In this document: positions 53,310 to 61,721 of the stretch, one piece after another
Layout of the letters: each line of letters opens with the position of its first letter
Numbering within the stretch: the first letter of the stretch is position 1
NCBI RefSeq assembly: GCF_019511605.1
Contig: NZ_JAEUAV010000002.1
Span: forward strand, 484,737-548,736
Source of the DNA: Paraburkholderia phenoliruptrix
Lineage (GTDB): Bacteria > Pseudomonadota > Gammaproteobacteria > Burkholderiales > Burkholderiaceae
Direction: 5' to 3'
Length of the DNA: 64,000 bases
Made by a program: the position numbers and the translations under genes
The notes under the pieces: model-generated
Seen by the model: only the letters and a program-made list of their open reading frames with translations
Database searches by the model: none
Told to the model about the DNA's origin: nothing

Positions 53310-53699
53310 TCACTCGCTGCGCGACCGCGGCCCGATCAGCAGTAGAAATCCGCCGACCATCGCGATGTTCTTGAAGAAGTTGTTCAGTTGCGGATTGAAC
53401 TGCGCCGGATCGGCGTCCCAGAAGCGATGCGCGACGAACGCGGTCATCAGCGTATAGACGGCGAGAATCGCCGCGACTTCGCGCACGCGCCAGCCAAAGA
53501 TGAGAGCCAGCGAGCCGCCGATCTCGAGCAGTATGACGAGCGGCACGATCGCTTCGGCCATCGGCAGGCCGAGTTTCGTGAAATAGCCGACTGTCGCCGA
53601 CCACGTGAGCAGTTTGCGGATGCCGGAAATCAGAAAGAGCGCCGCCATCAGCGTACAGGCAATGCGCAGTCTGGCGGGATGCATGGAGAGCGTATTCAT
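53310..53699 (-). CDS. DoxX-family membrane protein
   Basis: 129 residues with four membrane segments. LFLISGIRKLLTWSATVGYF and AIVPLVILLEIGGSLALIFG followed by HRFWDADPAQFNPQLNNFFK are characteristic of DoxX/SURF4-like proteins. The family is linked to quinone or redox functions, but no general reaction is established. It is the last gene of the minus-strand hydroxyquinol operon, 34 bp after maleylacetate reductase, so it may serve quinone-type stress during catechol or hydroxyquinol turnover. Confidence 0.88.
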   Translation of the reverse strand: MNTLSMHPARLRIACTLMAALFLISGIRKLLTWSATVGYFTKLGLPMAEAIVPLVILLEIGGSLALIFGWRVREVAAILAVYTLMTAFVAHRFWDADPAQFNPQLNNFFKNIAMVGGFLLLIGPRSRSE

Positions 53700-53733
53700 C
53701 GTCGAAGTTGTCTTATAGGTGGACAGTGAAACA

Positions 53734-54804
53734 TCAGGACAGCGCGGGCGGCGCTCCGTCGAACGCCCGTTGCAGCAGCGCGCGAATGGGCGCACGTTCG
53801 AGCGGGCGCGGATTCCAGTACGCGTTCTGGCAAGCGAGGTCGGCGGCGCGGTCGAGGTCGGCCTCGCGCATGCCGAGTGCGGCGAGCGACACCGGCACCC
53901 CGAGCTCGCGCGCGAGTGCATGGATGCCCGCGGGCGCATCGTCGCAACCCAGCGCGTCGGCAATCCGCGCCATCGCCTGCGGCGCAGCGCTCGCGTTGTA
54001 CGCAAGCGCGTGGGGGAGCACGACCGTGTGGGTGGGCGCATGCGGCAGATCGAAACTGCCGCCGAGCGTATGACAGAGCTTGTGATGCAGCGCCATTCCG
54101 ACAGAGCCGAGTACCGACCCGCACAGCCACGCGCCGTACAACGCATCGGCACGCGCGTCGAGGTTCGACGGCTCGCGCGCGAGCGTCGGCAGACTGCGGG
54201 CGAGGGCAGTAATGCCCTCGTGCGCGAACAGGCTCGTCACCGGATTCGCATCGCGTGCATACAAGCCTTCGGCGGCATGCGCGATTGCATTGATGCCGCT
54301 CGTCAGCGACAGCGCGGTGGGCAGACTCAGCGTCAGCTCGGGATCGTAGACGACGGTTCGGGGCAGCACGCGCAAGTCGCTGCCCGTGCGCTTGAGGCCC
54401 CCCTCGGTGATGCCGTAGATCGGCGTCATTTCGCTGCCTGCGTAAGTGCTCGGTACGGCGATCACCGGCAATCCGCTGGTCAAGGCGACAGCTTTCGCAA
54501 GGCCAATGGCGGACCCGCCGCCGGCTGCGATCAGGCAATCGGCGCGCAGTTGCCCGGCAAGTTCGCGCGCCTCGCGAGCCAGCGTGGCCGGTACGTGCAT
54601 CGCGGCCCGATCGAACAGGCCTGCGCTCGCGCCTTCGAGCGCTGCCGACAACGATTCGCCCAGGGCTCGCTGCTCCAGACCGCATATAACGAGTGCGCGG
54701 CGGGCGCCGAGCAGACGCACTTCGTCGCCGATCGTCGCGCGCTTGCCTGCACCGAAGACGACGCGCGCGGCCCGGCCGGTGTAGACGAACTCATGAGTGT
54801 GCAT
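53734..54804 (-). CDS. maleylacetate reductase
   Basis: 356 residues of the iron-containing alcohol dehydrogenase superfamily. The NAD(P)H site is in ADCLIAAGGGSAIGLAKAVA, the substrate strand is VPSTYAGSEMTPIYG, and HHKLCHTLGGSFDLPHAPTH with ALTSGINAIAHAAEGLY-like helices is typical of maleylacetate reductases. It reduces maleylacetate to 3-oxoadipate, the step after hydroxyquinol ring cleavage. The start at 54804 (MHTHEF) overlaps the end of the Dabb gene by 14 bp and has GGGGA eight bases upstream; an in-frame ATG 21 bases earlier is possible. Confidence 0.94.
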   Translation of the reverse strand: MHTHEFVYTGRAARVVFGAGKRATIGDEVRLLGARRALVICGLEQRALGESLSAALEGASAGLFDRAAMHVPATLAREARELAGQLRADCLIAAGGGSAIGLAKAVALTSGLPVIAVPSTYAGSEMTPIYGITEGGLKRTGSDLRVLPRTVVYDPELTLSLPTALSLTSGINAIAHAAEGLYARDANPVTSLFAHEGITALARSLPTLAREPSNLDARADALYGAWLCGSVLGSVGMALHHKLCHTLGGSFDLPHAPTHTVVLPHALAYNASAAPQAMARIADALGCDDAPAGIHALARELGVPVSLAALGMREADLDRAADLACQNAYWNPRPLERAPIRALLQRAFDGAPPALS

Positions 54805-55114
54805 GACGCGTGTCCCCGATTTCATAGTCGACCTGGAAACGCGCGACGCGAATGTCGCCGAGCGCCGCTTTCATGCGCAGATGCGCCGGATGCGTCGCAT
54901 AGCCGTCGAGCGCGCTCTGCGATTCGAAGTCGGCGACGAGCACTGCGTCGCATGCATAGTCGACGCCGCTCGTATCCAGTCCAAGTTCGATCGACAGCAT
55001 GCCGGGAATCTCGCCTTCCATTGCTTCTACCGACGTCTTCACGAGCCGGCGCGCAGCCTCGCGCTCAACGGGCGAGTCGCCGCGCAGCTTCCACATCACG
55101 ACATGGCGGATCAT
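54791..55114 (-). CDS. Dabb-domain (stress-responsive A/B barrel) protein
   Basis: 107 residues forming one dimeric alpha/beta barrel: MIRHVVMWKLRGD, then MLSIELGLDTSG and YACDAVLVADFESQSALDGY, ending YATHPAHLRMKAALGDIRVA. Proteins with this fold include cofactor-free monooxygenases, cyclases and proteins of unknown function. Its start overlaps the stop of the hydroxyquinol dioxygenase (ATGA) and its end overlaps maleylacetate reductase, so it is translated within the pathway operon. Since the pathway lacks a visible resorcinol hydroxylase, a catalytic role is worth considering, but nothing in the sequence proves it. Confidence 0.88.
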   Translation of the reverse strand: MIRHVVMWKLRGDSPVEREAARRLVKTSVEAMEGEIPGMLSIELGLDTSGVDYACDAVLVADFESQSALDGYATHPAHLRMKAALGDIRVARFQVDYEIGDTRHAHS

Positions 55115-55995
55115 GCTTTGTCTCCTCGCGGGTTCAGCACAAAGCGGTAATCGACCGTGTAGAAGGGCACGTTCATCGGCGTGCCGTCGCGGGCGACGCC
55201 CGCTTCGTGCCGCTTCCAGTCGACCACCAGCGACGAGCGCACGCCGAACACCGCGTCGGAGTCGAGGTAGCGATCGCCGTTGCGAAACACGTGGGTGATC
55301 AACGGCTCGTAACCGTCGGCCTGAATCCAGAAATGCAGATGCGCGGGCCGCCACGGATGTCGGCCGAGCGCCTCCAGCATCTTGCCGACCGGGCCGTCGT
55401 GCGGAATCGGATAAGCCTCCGCGAGGATCGAGCGGAAGTGAAACGTGCCGTCCGCAGCGGTGCGCAGACGGCCGCGCGCTCGCGGCTCGATGCGGCCTGC
55501 GGCGTCCGGGGCATGTTGCACGTCGTAGAAGCCGTGTTCGTCCGATTGCCAAACGTCGAGCTGCGCACCGGCCACCGGCTCGCCATCGATACCGACGACG
55601 CTCCCGCTGACGAAGCAGGGCGCGCCGAGCGCGCCGTTCGCGATGTCGTCGCCAGGCGCGTATTCAGGCGCGTCGGGCACGAAGAATGGGCCGAGTACGG
55701 TTGCTTCCGTGCACGCGGCTGGCTTGCGGTGATTCTGGGTCGTCACGAGCATGGAGAGCCCGAGCGTGTCGGACAGCAGCACGAATTCCTGCCGGCGGTC
55801 GTCGGTGATATGGCCGACCTCGGTGAGAAAACGGATGGCATGGAACCACTCGTCCTCGGTGAGCTTCACGTCGCGCGCGAATGCATGCAGATGCTGCACG
55901 AGGCTCGTCATGACGGTGCGCAGGCGCTCGTCGCTGCAGCGCGCCATGGACGCGAGCACGGCCTGGGTGATGGTGTCTTCGTTGATATCAAGCAT
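55111..55995 (-). CDS. hydroxyquinol 1,2-dioxygenase
   Basis: 294 residues, the normal size for intradiol dioxygenases. The N-terminal helical dimerisation domain (TLGLSMLVTTQNHRKPAACT) is followed by the catalytic domain with the non-haem Fe(III) ligands: Tyr in HGFYDVQHAPD, Tyr in EAYPIPHDGPVG, and two His in RPAHLHFWIQADGYEPL. The PIPHDGPVG and ATVLGPFFVPDAPEY segments favour hydroxyquinol over catechol dioxygenases. It opens hydroxyquinol to maleylacetate. It is the first gene of a four-gene minus-strand operon; the start at 55995 has GGAGGAG seven bases upstream. Confidence 0.94.
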   Translation of the reverse strand: MLDINEDTITQAVLASMARCSDERLRTVMTSLVQHLHAFARDVKLTEDEWFHAIRFLTEVGHITDDRRQEFVLLSDTLGLSMLVTTQNHRKPAACTEATVLGPFFVPDAPEYAPGDDIANGALGAPCFVSGSVVGIDGEPVAGAQLDVWQSDEHGFYDVQHAPDAAGRIEPRARGRLRTAADGTFHFRSILAEAYPIPHDGPVGKMLEALGRHPWRPAHLHFWIQADGYEPLITHVFRNGDRYLDSDAVFGVRSSLVVDWKRHEAGVARDGTPMNVPFYTVDYRFVLNPRGDKA

Positions 55996-56070
55996 GGGTC
56001 TCCTCCGCAAATGTTCCGGTACTGTAATCGTGCCGCACTTCGAGAAATATGATCGTCGTGGAAAACATTG

Positions 56071-56085
56071 TTCCGCGCGGCGGAA
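56071..56085. promoter_or_regulatory. candidate LysR box between the dioxygenase operon and the LysR gene
   Basis: TTCCGC-GCG-GCGGAA is a 15-base interrupted palindrome with the T-N11-A core typical of LysR-type binding sites. It lies 75 bases from the dioxygenase start and 28 bases from the LysR start, in the 118-bp divergent region. Confidence 0.55.
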
Positions 56086-56113
56086 AAAGCGGCACTCGAA
56101 TTAAGGGTCGATG

Positions 56114-57037
56114 ATGGATCGCTTCGCACAGATGGAATTCTTCGTGTTGACCGCCGATCTTGGCAGCATGACACGCGCGGCCGAGCGGCTCGGCCTGTCG
56201 AACGCAGCGGCGAGCCGGATGCTGAGCAAGCTGGAAGACCGGCTCGGCGTGCGGCTGGTCGAGCGCACCACGCGGCGCCTGTGGCTCACCGACGCGGGCC
56301 GCGAGTATCACCGCCGCTGCAGCGCGCTGATTGCCGAAGCCGCCGACGCAGATGCCGCGGCGGCCGAATTGAGTACGCGGCCGCGCGGCGTGTTGCGCGT
56401 CACGTGCTCGGTGTCGTTTGCGTTGCTGCACATCGCGCCGTGGCTGCCGCGGTTTCGCGAGCGCAATCCGGAGTTGCGCGTTCACATCGAAGCGGCCAAC
56501 CGCTATCCGAACTTCATCGAGGCGGGCATCGACGTTGCGGTGCGCACGCGCGAGCATGAAAGCGATTCTGGGATCATGGTGCAGAAGCTCGCGCAGACGC
56601 GCCGCGTGTTCGCCGCGTCGCCGGCTTATGTGGCGCGCCGCGGCTGGCCTGACACGCCCGAAGCGCTCACCTCGCACGACCTTCTGGTGTATGCGCTCGC
56701 GACCGATCCGTACGTGCTGCATCTGCGCAAAGGCGACGAGTCGCGAGAGGTACGCATCGCGCCCGTGTTCGAATCGAACGAAGGGCAGGTGATCTGCGCG
56801 GCAGCGCGTGCGGGCATGGGCATTCTGATCCAGCCGCTTTACATCGTGCGCGACGACATCGTCGCAGGGCGGCTCGTGCCGCTGCTCGAGGACTGGCAGT
56901 TGCCGCCGCTCATCATCAATCTTGCGTACCAGAGCCGACGGCATCAGCCGGCGAAGATTCGGGTATTCGCGCAGGCGCTGCGCGAGCATATGGAGTCGGC
57001 CGGTTTGCAGACCTCGTGGAACCTGCGTGGCGCTTAA
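56114..57037 (+). CDS. LysR-family regulator of the hydroxyquinol operon
   Basis: 307 residues. The winged helix (MDRFAQMEFFVLTADLGSMT, then RAAERLGLSNAAASRMLSKL and EDRLGVRLVERTTRRL) is followed by a full effector domain (GVLRVTCSVSFALLHIAPWL; GRLVPLLEDWQLPPL). It is divergent from the dioxygenase operon, and a T-N11-A palindrome lies between them, so it probably activates or represses that operon in response to a pathway aromatic. Two adjacent ATGs exist; the second (56114) has AAGGG six bases upstream. Confidence 0.93.
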   Translation: MDRFAQMEFFVLTADLGSMTRAAERLGLSNAAASRMLSKLEDRLGVRLVERTTRRLWLTDAGREYHRRCSALIAEAADADAAAAELSTRPRGVLRVTCSVSFALLHIAPWLPRFRERNPELRVHIEAANRYPNFIEAGIDVAVRTREHESDSGIMVQKLAQTRRVFAASPAYVARRGWPDTPEALTSHDLLVYALATDPYVLHLRKGDESREVRIAPVFESNEGQVICAAARAGMGILIQPLYIVRDDIVAGRLVPLLEDWQLPPLIINLAYQSRRHQPAKIRVFAQALREHMESAGLQTSWNLRGA

Positions 57038-57421
57038 GTGTGACGGAAGGAGGCGGCAAACGTGCAATAGGCGCAATTCTGGTCATGAGACGCCGGTGCC
57101 TTTCAATGTGGCGTGTGAGGAAGCCCTCGCAGAGCTGCCGCACCGTGTATGATTCCGGCGACAAAGCCGCCCGGAGGCGGTTGGATGCGCTGCGTGTGGG
57201 CGGCAAGGTCTTCGCCAGCGTCACGGCGCGCTTGAACGTCCTGCCATTTGGCCAATTCAGACGCATAGCCGCGGCGGGCCATTCTGCCGGTATCTGCTGA
57301 CGCATCCGTCCGTCGACGGGCGAACGTCGGCCATGAGCGCTGTCAGCCGTTGCGGGCGGGTTTTGATGCATGAGTACCCGCTCGACGCACCTCATAGCAA
57401 ATGACGAAGGAAACGTCCTGA
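57038..57421. other. 384-bp region without a convincing gene
   Basis: This region lies between the LysR stop and the DeoR start. Short frames exist on both strands (for example one ending near 57300 on the plus strand), but they lack Shine-Dalgarno sequences and recognisable motifs. It should hold the promoter of the DeoR gene; I see no strong operator. Confidence 0.45.
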
Positions 57422-58177
57422 ATGCTGGCAGAACAACGTCACCAATACATACTGGCGCAAGTCGCCAAAAACGGCGCACTCTCCGTGGCTGAGCTGGTGC
57501 GCGAACTGAACGTATCGCGCGAGACCATTCGTCGCGATCTGAACGCGCTGGCCAGGCGCGGCCTGCTCGTCACGACGCACGGCGGCGCGCTTTCCAGCGA
57601 CCGGCGCGAGCCCGATCTGGACACGCGCGAGGCCGCGAACGCGGGTGCGAAGCGCGCAATCGGCGAACGCGCGGCCGAATTCGTTCCGGATGGCGCGTCA
57701 CTGATCGTCGACTCGGGCAGCACCACGCAGGCCGTCGCGCGAGCCTTGCTCGATCGGCACCGACTGTCGATCTATACGAACGACTGGCGCATTGCGCTGC
57801 TGCTCGGCCGGCGCAACGAGAACCGCGTAACGCTGCTGGGCGGCGAGCTCTCCGATATCGAAGACGCCACCTTTGGGCTCGACACAGTGCATCAACTCAC
57901 GCAGTACCACGCGGATTTCGCTTTCATTGGCGCAGGCGGAATCTCGCCTGACGGCTACCTTACCGACTACAGCCGAATGGCCGCCGAAGTGCGCAGCCGC
58001 ATGATTGCCGCGGCGGACACAGTGGTGATCGTCGCGGATCATTCGAAGTTCGGGCGCGTCACACCGGTGCGTATCAACGGCATCGAGTCGGCGCGTTATC
58101 TGGTAACCGAGCAGGCGCCCGAGCGCTCGCTCGCGAGAGCGATCACCGCGCACGGCCCCGAGATCGTAGTTGTGTAG
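57422..58177 (+). CDS. DeoR/GlpR-family transcriptional regulator
   Basis: 251 residues. The N-terminal helix-turn-helix (MLAEQRHQYILAQVAKNGAL; LSVAELVRELNVSRETIRRD, then LNALARRGLLVTTHGGAL) is the DeoR signature. The sensor domain has SLIVDSGSTTQAVARALLD, ADFAFIGAGGIS and VVIVADHSKFGRV, which normally bind a phosphorylated sugar-like effector. It precedes the aminoethylphosphonate transporter genes on the same strand and is their likely regulator, perhaps recognising a phosphonate or its breakdown product. An AAGGA lies about eleven bases before the ATG. Confidence 0.92.
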   Translation: MLAEQRHQYILAQVAKNGALSVAELVRELNVSRETIRRDLNALARRGLLVTTHGGALSSDRREPDLDTREAANAGAKRAIGERAAEFVPDGASLIVDSGSTTQAVARALLDRHRLSIYTNDWRIALLLGRRNENRVTLLGGELSDIEDATFGLDTVHQLTQYHADFAFIGAGGISPDGYLTDYSRMAAEVRSRMIAAADTVVIVADHSKFGRVTPVRINGIESARYLVTEQAPERSLARAITAHGPEIVVV

Positions 58178-58339
58178 GCGGTGCGTGTGGCACGCGCAGC
58201 CAGGCGGCATGGCGGCGCCGTTCAGGCTTCACTGCGCTCACCGTTCTTCCCCGACCACTGTTTGCGACGCGTGTCGCCTCTCCCGTTCGACCCACTAGTC
58301 ATAGCCTTGTCACTTAAACCTGTGATTCTCTCGCGACTC

Positions 58340-58369
58340 ACATTCGCGCCGGGCAGATAGCGCGAATGT
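58340..58369. promoter_or_regulatory. 10-bp inverted repeat upstream of phnS
   Basis: ACATTCGCGC (58340-58349) and GCGCGAATGT (58360-58369) are perfect inverted copies, 10 bases apart, about 97 bases before phnS and 160 bases after the DeoR gene. It could be the DeoR operator or a hairpin that separates the two transcripts. Confidence 0.5.
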
Positions 58370-58465
58370 CATGTGCCTGGGCAGTCGTGCTCCGCGGGCC
58401 ATGCCATCACAACAGGTATCGGGGTTCCTCCCGGCCGTCAGGTTTTTTGCCTTCGGAGAAGCGAC

Positions 58466-59554
58466 ATGACAAGGACGACTTCCGCTCAGACCACGGGTCT
58501 CGCGCGCAAACTGTTGCCGGCGCTCGGCGCCGCCGCGGTCTTCGGCGGCGCGGCCATGCAGGCTTACGCGGCCGATGCCGTGGTGCTGTACACCGCCGAC
58601 GGCCTCGAAAATCTTTACAAAGACGTGCTGCCGGCTTTCGAAAAGAAAGAAGGTGTGAAGGTCAACATCGTGACGGCGGGCAGCGGCGAAGTCGTGAACC
58701 GCGCGACCATCGAGAAAGATCAGCCCAAGGCCGACGTCATCGTGACGCTGCCGCCGTTCATCCAGCAGGCGGAGCAAAGCGGCCTGCTGCAGGCGTATCA
58801 AAGCGTCAATTACAAGAACGTCCCGGCAATCGCCAAGGCGCCCGACGGCGCGTGGGCGACCTTCGTGAACAACTACTTCTCGTTCGCGATCAACCCCGAG
58901 GTTACGAAAAACGAACCTAGAACATTTGCCGATCTGCTGCATCCGGACTACAGCGGCAAGATCGCCTATTCGAATCCGGCGACGGCGGGCGACGGCATGG
59001 CCGTGATCATTCTGACATCGTCGCTGATGGGCGAGGACAAGGCTTTTGACTATCTGAAGAAGCTGGAGCAAAGCGCCCGATTCCACACCAAGGGTACCGG
59101 CTACCTCGACGTGCTGCTCTCGCGCAACGAAATAGCGTTTGCCAACGGCGACTTGCAGATGGACCTCGACGACGCGGCCAACGGCGGTTTGTCGCTCAAG
59201 CCCGTGTTTCTCGCTGCGGCGCCTGGCGGCCAGCCGACCACGTTCCAGTTGCCCTACGCGATTGGTCTGATCAAGAACGGTCCGAACCAGGAGCAGGGCA
59301 AAAAGCTGGTCGACTATCTGATGTCGACGCAAGTGCAGTCCAGGGTGCCGGACATCTTCGGCATTCCGGGCCGCAGTGACGTGCCGCTCGCCGGCAAGAA
59401 CGGCGAAACGGTCAAGCAGGCGATTGCGGGGGTGAAGCTGATTCCGGTCGACTGGAATCAGGTCATGGCGAAAAAAGCCAACTGGACCGCACGGTGGAAG
59501 AACGACGTGATCGGCTCCTCAGGCAAGCAGATTGAAGTCGTCAAGCCGAAGTAA
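58466..59554 (+). CDS. phnS: 2-aminoethylphosphonate ABC transporter substrate-binding protein
   Basis: 362 residues. A signal peptide (GLARKLLPALGAAAVFGGAA and a final MQAYA) precedes the mature start ADAVVLYTADGLENLYKDVL. The rest is an iron/thiamine/phosphonate-type periplasmic binding protein (VKVNIVTAGSGEVVNRATIE; IVTLPPFIQQAEQSGLLQAY; TFADLLHPDYSGKIAYSNPA). The sequence and the following phnT, phnU and phnV genes identify it as the PhnS group. It captures 2-aminoethylphosphonate in the periplasm. The ATG at 58466 has CGGAGAAG upstream with good spacing. Confidence 0.93.
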   Translation: MTRTTSAQTTGLARKLLPALGAAAVFGGAAMQAYAADAVVLYTADGLENLYKDVLPAFEKKEGVKVNIVTAGSGEVVNRATIEKDQPKADVIVTLPPFIQQAEQSGLLQAYQSVNYKNVPAIAKAPDGAWATFVNNYFSFAINPEVTKNEPRTFADLLHPDYSGKIAYSNPATAGDGMAVIILTSSLMGEDKAFDYLKKLEQSARFHTKGTGYLDVLLSRNEIAFANGDLQMDLDDAANGGLSLKPVFLAAAPGGQPTTFQLPYAIGLIKNGPNQEQGKKLVDYLMSTQVQSRVPDIFGIPGRSDVPLAGKNGETVKQAIAGVKLIPVDWNQVMAKKANWTARWKNDVIGSSGKQIEVVKPK

Positions 59555-59668
59555 GTTGCTCCTCGCTGTTTGGTCGACGGGATAGTCGAGGTATCCAGCG
59601 TCGTCGCGATCGTTCGTGAACCGCTATTTCGTTGCGCACGCATCGATCCTGCCTGGAGGATGAATCGG

Positions 59669-60778
59669 GTGAACTCTGCAAGTCTTGCACATCGCGGCAC
59701 GCTCCGCGTCTCGCCGCAATCGCAGGACGCGGATGACGCCGCGGGCCCCGTTGTGCCCGGCGGCGTGCAGATTGACCATCTGAGCGTGCGCTTCGGCTCG
59801 CGTATCGTGCTCGACGATCTGTCGTTGTCGATCCGGCGCGGCGAGTTGCTCACCGTGCTAGGCCGCAGCGGCTGCGGCAAGACCACGCTGCTGCGGTTCA
59901 TTGCCGGTTTCATTAATGCTGACGAATCGTCGGGCACGCTAAGCGTTGCGGGGCATGATCTCACCCATGTGCCGCCGCACAAGCGCAACCTTGGCCTGCT
60001 GTTTCAGAGCTATGCGCTGTTTCCGCATCTGTCGGTGTTCGAGAACGTTGCGTTCGGCTTGCGCGCGCGCCGCATATCGTCAAAGGAAATCGCGCGACGC
60101 GTGGCGGACGCGCTCAAACTGGTGCAGTTGGGAGATGCCGGCCACGTGATGCCCGCGCAGCTTTCCGGCGGCATGCAGCAGCGCGTCGCCCTCGCGCGCG
60201 CGCTCGTGATCGAGCCGGACGTGTTGTTGCTCGACGAGCCGCTCTCCGCGCTCGACGCCAATCTGCGCGCCTCAGTGCGCTCGGAACTGAAGGCGCTGCA
60301 CGAGCGGCTGCCGAACCTCACCATCATTTGCGTGACGCACGATCAGGACGATGCACTGGTGCTGTCGGACCGTACGCTGCTGATGCGCGATGGCCGCATC
60401 GCGCAACTCGGCACGCCGCAGCAGTTGTATGACACGCCTAACGACGCGTTTGTCGCACGCTATCTCGGCGCGGCGAACCTGCTGCCGCCGCACGTCGCAT
60501 TCGGCATGGACGATGTGCGCTACAGCGAGCGTGAGCGCCTCGCGTGCCTGCGGCCTGAAGCGCTGCGCCTCGTGCCGCTCGGGCAGGGGCAGTTGCACGG
60601 CGCGATCGCTTCGGTGGAATGGTATGGCGCCGTGTTGTCGGTGTCGGTCGAACTGGACGCAATGCCCGGCGAACCGGTGCTCGTCACGACGCAGCGCGGT
60701 CACGGCATGACGCCGGAGAAAGGCGCGCGTGTTTCCCTGCGTTACGAGGCAGACGATGTCGTCCTTATCAAGCCCTGA
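59669..60778 (+). CDS. phnT: 2-aminoethylphosphonate ABC transporter ATP-binding protein
   Basis: 369 residues from the GTG at 59669; an ATG at 59660 abuts the GGAGG and is less well spaced. Walker A is GRSGCGKTTLLRFIAG, the signature LSGGMQQRVALARAL, Walker B VLLLDEPLSALDANL, and the H-loop ICVTHDQDDAL. The C-terminal TOBE region (LACLRPEALRLVPLGQGQLH) is typical for PotA/FbpC-like importers. It energises uptake with PhnU and PhnV. Its stop overlaps phnU by 23 bp, indicating translational coupling. Confidence 0.94.
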   Translation: MNSASLAHRGTLRVSPQSQDADDAAGPVVPGGVQIDHLSVRFGSRIVLDDLSLSIRRGELLTVLGRSGCGKTTLLRFIAGFINADESSGTLSVAGHDLTHVPPHKRNLGLLFQSYALFPHLSVFENVAFGLRARRISSKEIARRVADALKLVQLGDAGHVMPAQLSGGMQQRVALARALVIEPDVLLLDEPLSALDANLRASVRSELKALHERLPNLTIICVTHDQDDALVLSDRTLLMRDGRIAQLGTPQQLYDTPNDAFVARYLGAANLLPPHVAFGMDDVRYSERERLACLRPEALRLVPLGQGQLHGAIASVEWYGAVLSVSVELDAMPGEPVLVTTQRGHGMTPEKGARVSLRYEADDVVLIKP

Positions 60779-61721
60779 GGCGCCGGCTGCCGTTGCCGCC
60801 TTGACCGCCGCCGCCGCCGCCGCGGACGACAACGATGCTCGCCGCCGCGCGAGCGTCGCTTCGCACCGCCTCGCGGCGAGGCGCCGCGAGCGCAGGGCGC
60901 AATGGCATCTGCTGTTCATCGCGTTGTTCGTGCTCGGGCCGCTCGTGGTCTATCCGCTCGTGCGGCTCGTGGCGCTGAGCTTGAACGGGCCGCAAGGCGT
61001 CAGCCTGCAGGCATATGCGGGGTTTTTCGGCAATCCGCAGACTCGCGGCGTAATCGGCACGACGCTGTGGATCATGTTGGCGAGCGCGGGGCTCGCATCG
61101 CTGCTCGGCGTGACGCTCGCGTCGCTGCTGTTCTTCAAGCCGTTTCCGGGCGCGCGCATCGTCACGCGCTTTCTCGAACTGTTCGTCGCGTTTCCATCGT
61201 TCCTGGTGGCCTTTACGCTGATCTTTCTGTACGGCTCGCAAGGCTCGGTCAGCATTGCATTGCAGCGGCTTTTTCATCTGCAGGCGCCGCTCGATTTCCT
61301 GTTCGGCGCGGGCGGCGTAATTCTCGCAGAAGTGGTGTTCTATGCGCCGTTCGTCGTGCGGCCTACATTGGCGTCGTTTGCCACGCTCGATATGCGCCTG
61401 ATCGAAGCGGCCCGCAGTCTGGGCGCAAGCATGTGGATGGTCGCGTTCAAAGTGATTCTGCCGCTCGCCTGGCCAGGCATCGCGGCGGGGACCATTCTGT
61501 GCTTTCTTCTCACGCTCAACGAATTCGGGATTCTGCTGGTGCTCGGCAGTGCGCATCTCATCACACTGCCAGTCGCCATTTATAGTTCGGCCACCGTCGA
61601 CCTCGATCTGCCGACGGCCGCCGCCGGCGCGGTCGTCATGCTGTTCGTGTCTTTGTCGCTGTACGCGCTGTATCGCCAGGTCAACGGTCGCGCGCTGAGA
61701 GGAGCGGGTCATGGCCGATGA
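60756..61721 (+). CDS. phnU: 2-aminoethylphosphonate ABC transporter permease
   Basis: 321 residues. After an Ala/Arg-rich cytoplasmic N-terminus, about six membrane helices follow, beginning WHLLFIALFVLGPLVVYPLV. The binding-protein-dependent permease loop EAARSLGASMWMVAFKVILP contains the EAA motif that contacts PhnT. FPSFLVAFTLIFLYGSQGSV agrees with the PhnU group. The start overlaps phnT by 23 bp with GAGG six bases upstream, and the stop overlaps phnV by 11 bp. Confidence 0.93.
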   Translation: MSSLSSPEAPAAVAALTAAAAAADDNDARRRASVASHRLAARRRERRAQWHLLFIALFVLGPLVVYPLVRLVALSLNGPQGVSLQAYAGFFGNPQTRGVIGTTLWIMLASAGLASLLGVTLASLLFFKPFPGARIVTRFLELFVAFPSFLVAFTLIFLYGSQGSVSIALQRLFHLQAPLDFLFGAGGVILAEVVFYAPFVVRPTLASFATLDMRLIEAARSLGASMWMVAFKVILPLAWPGIAAGTILCFLLTLNEFGILLVLGSAHLITLPVAIYSSATVDLDLPTAAAGAVVMLFVSLSLYALYRQVNGRALRGAGHGR

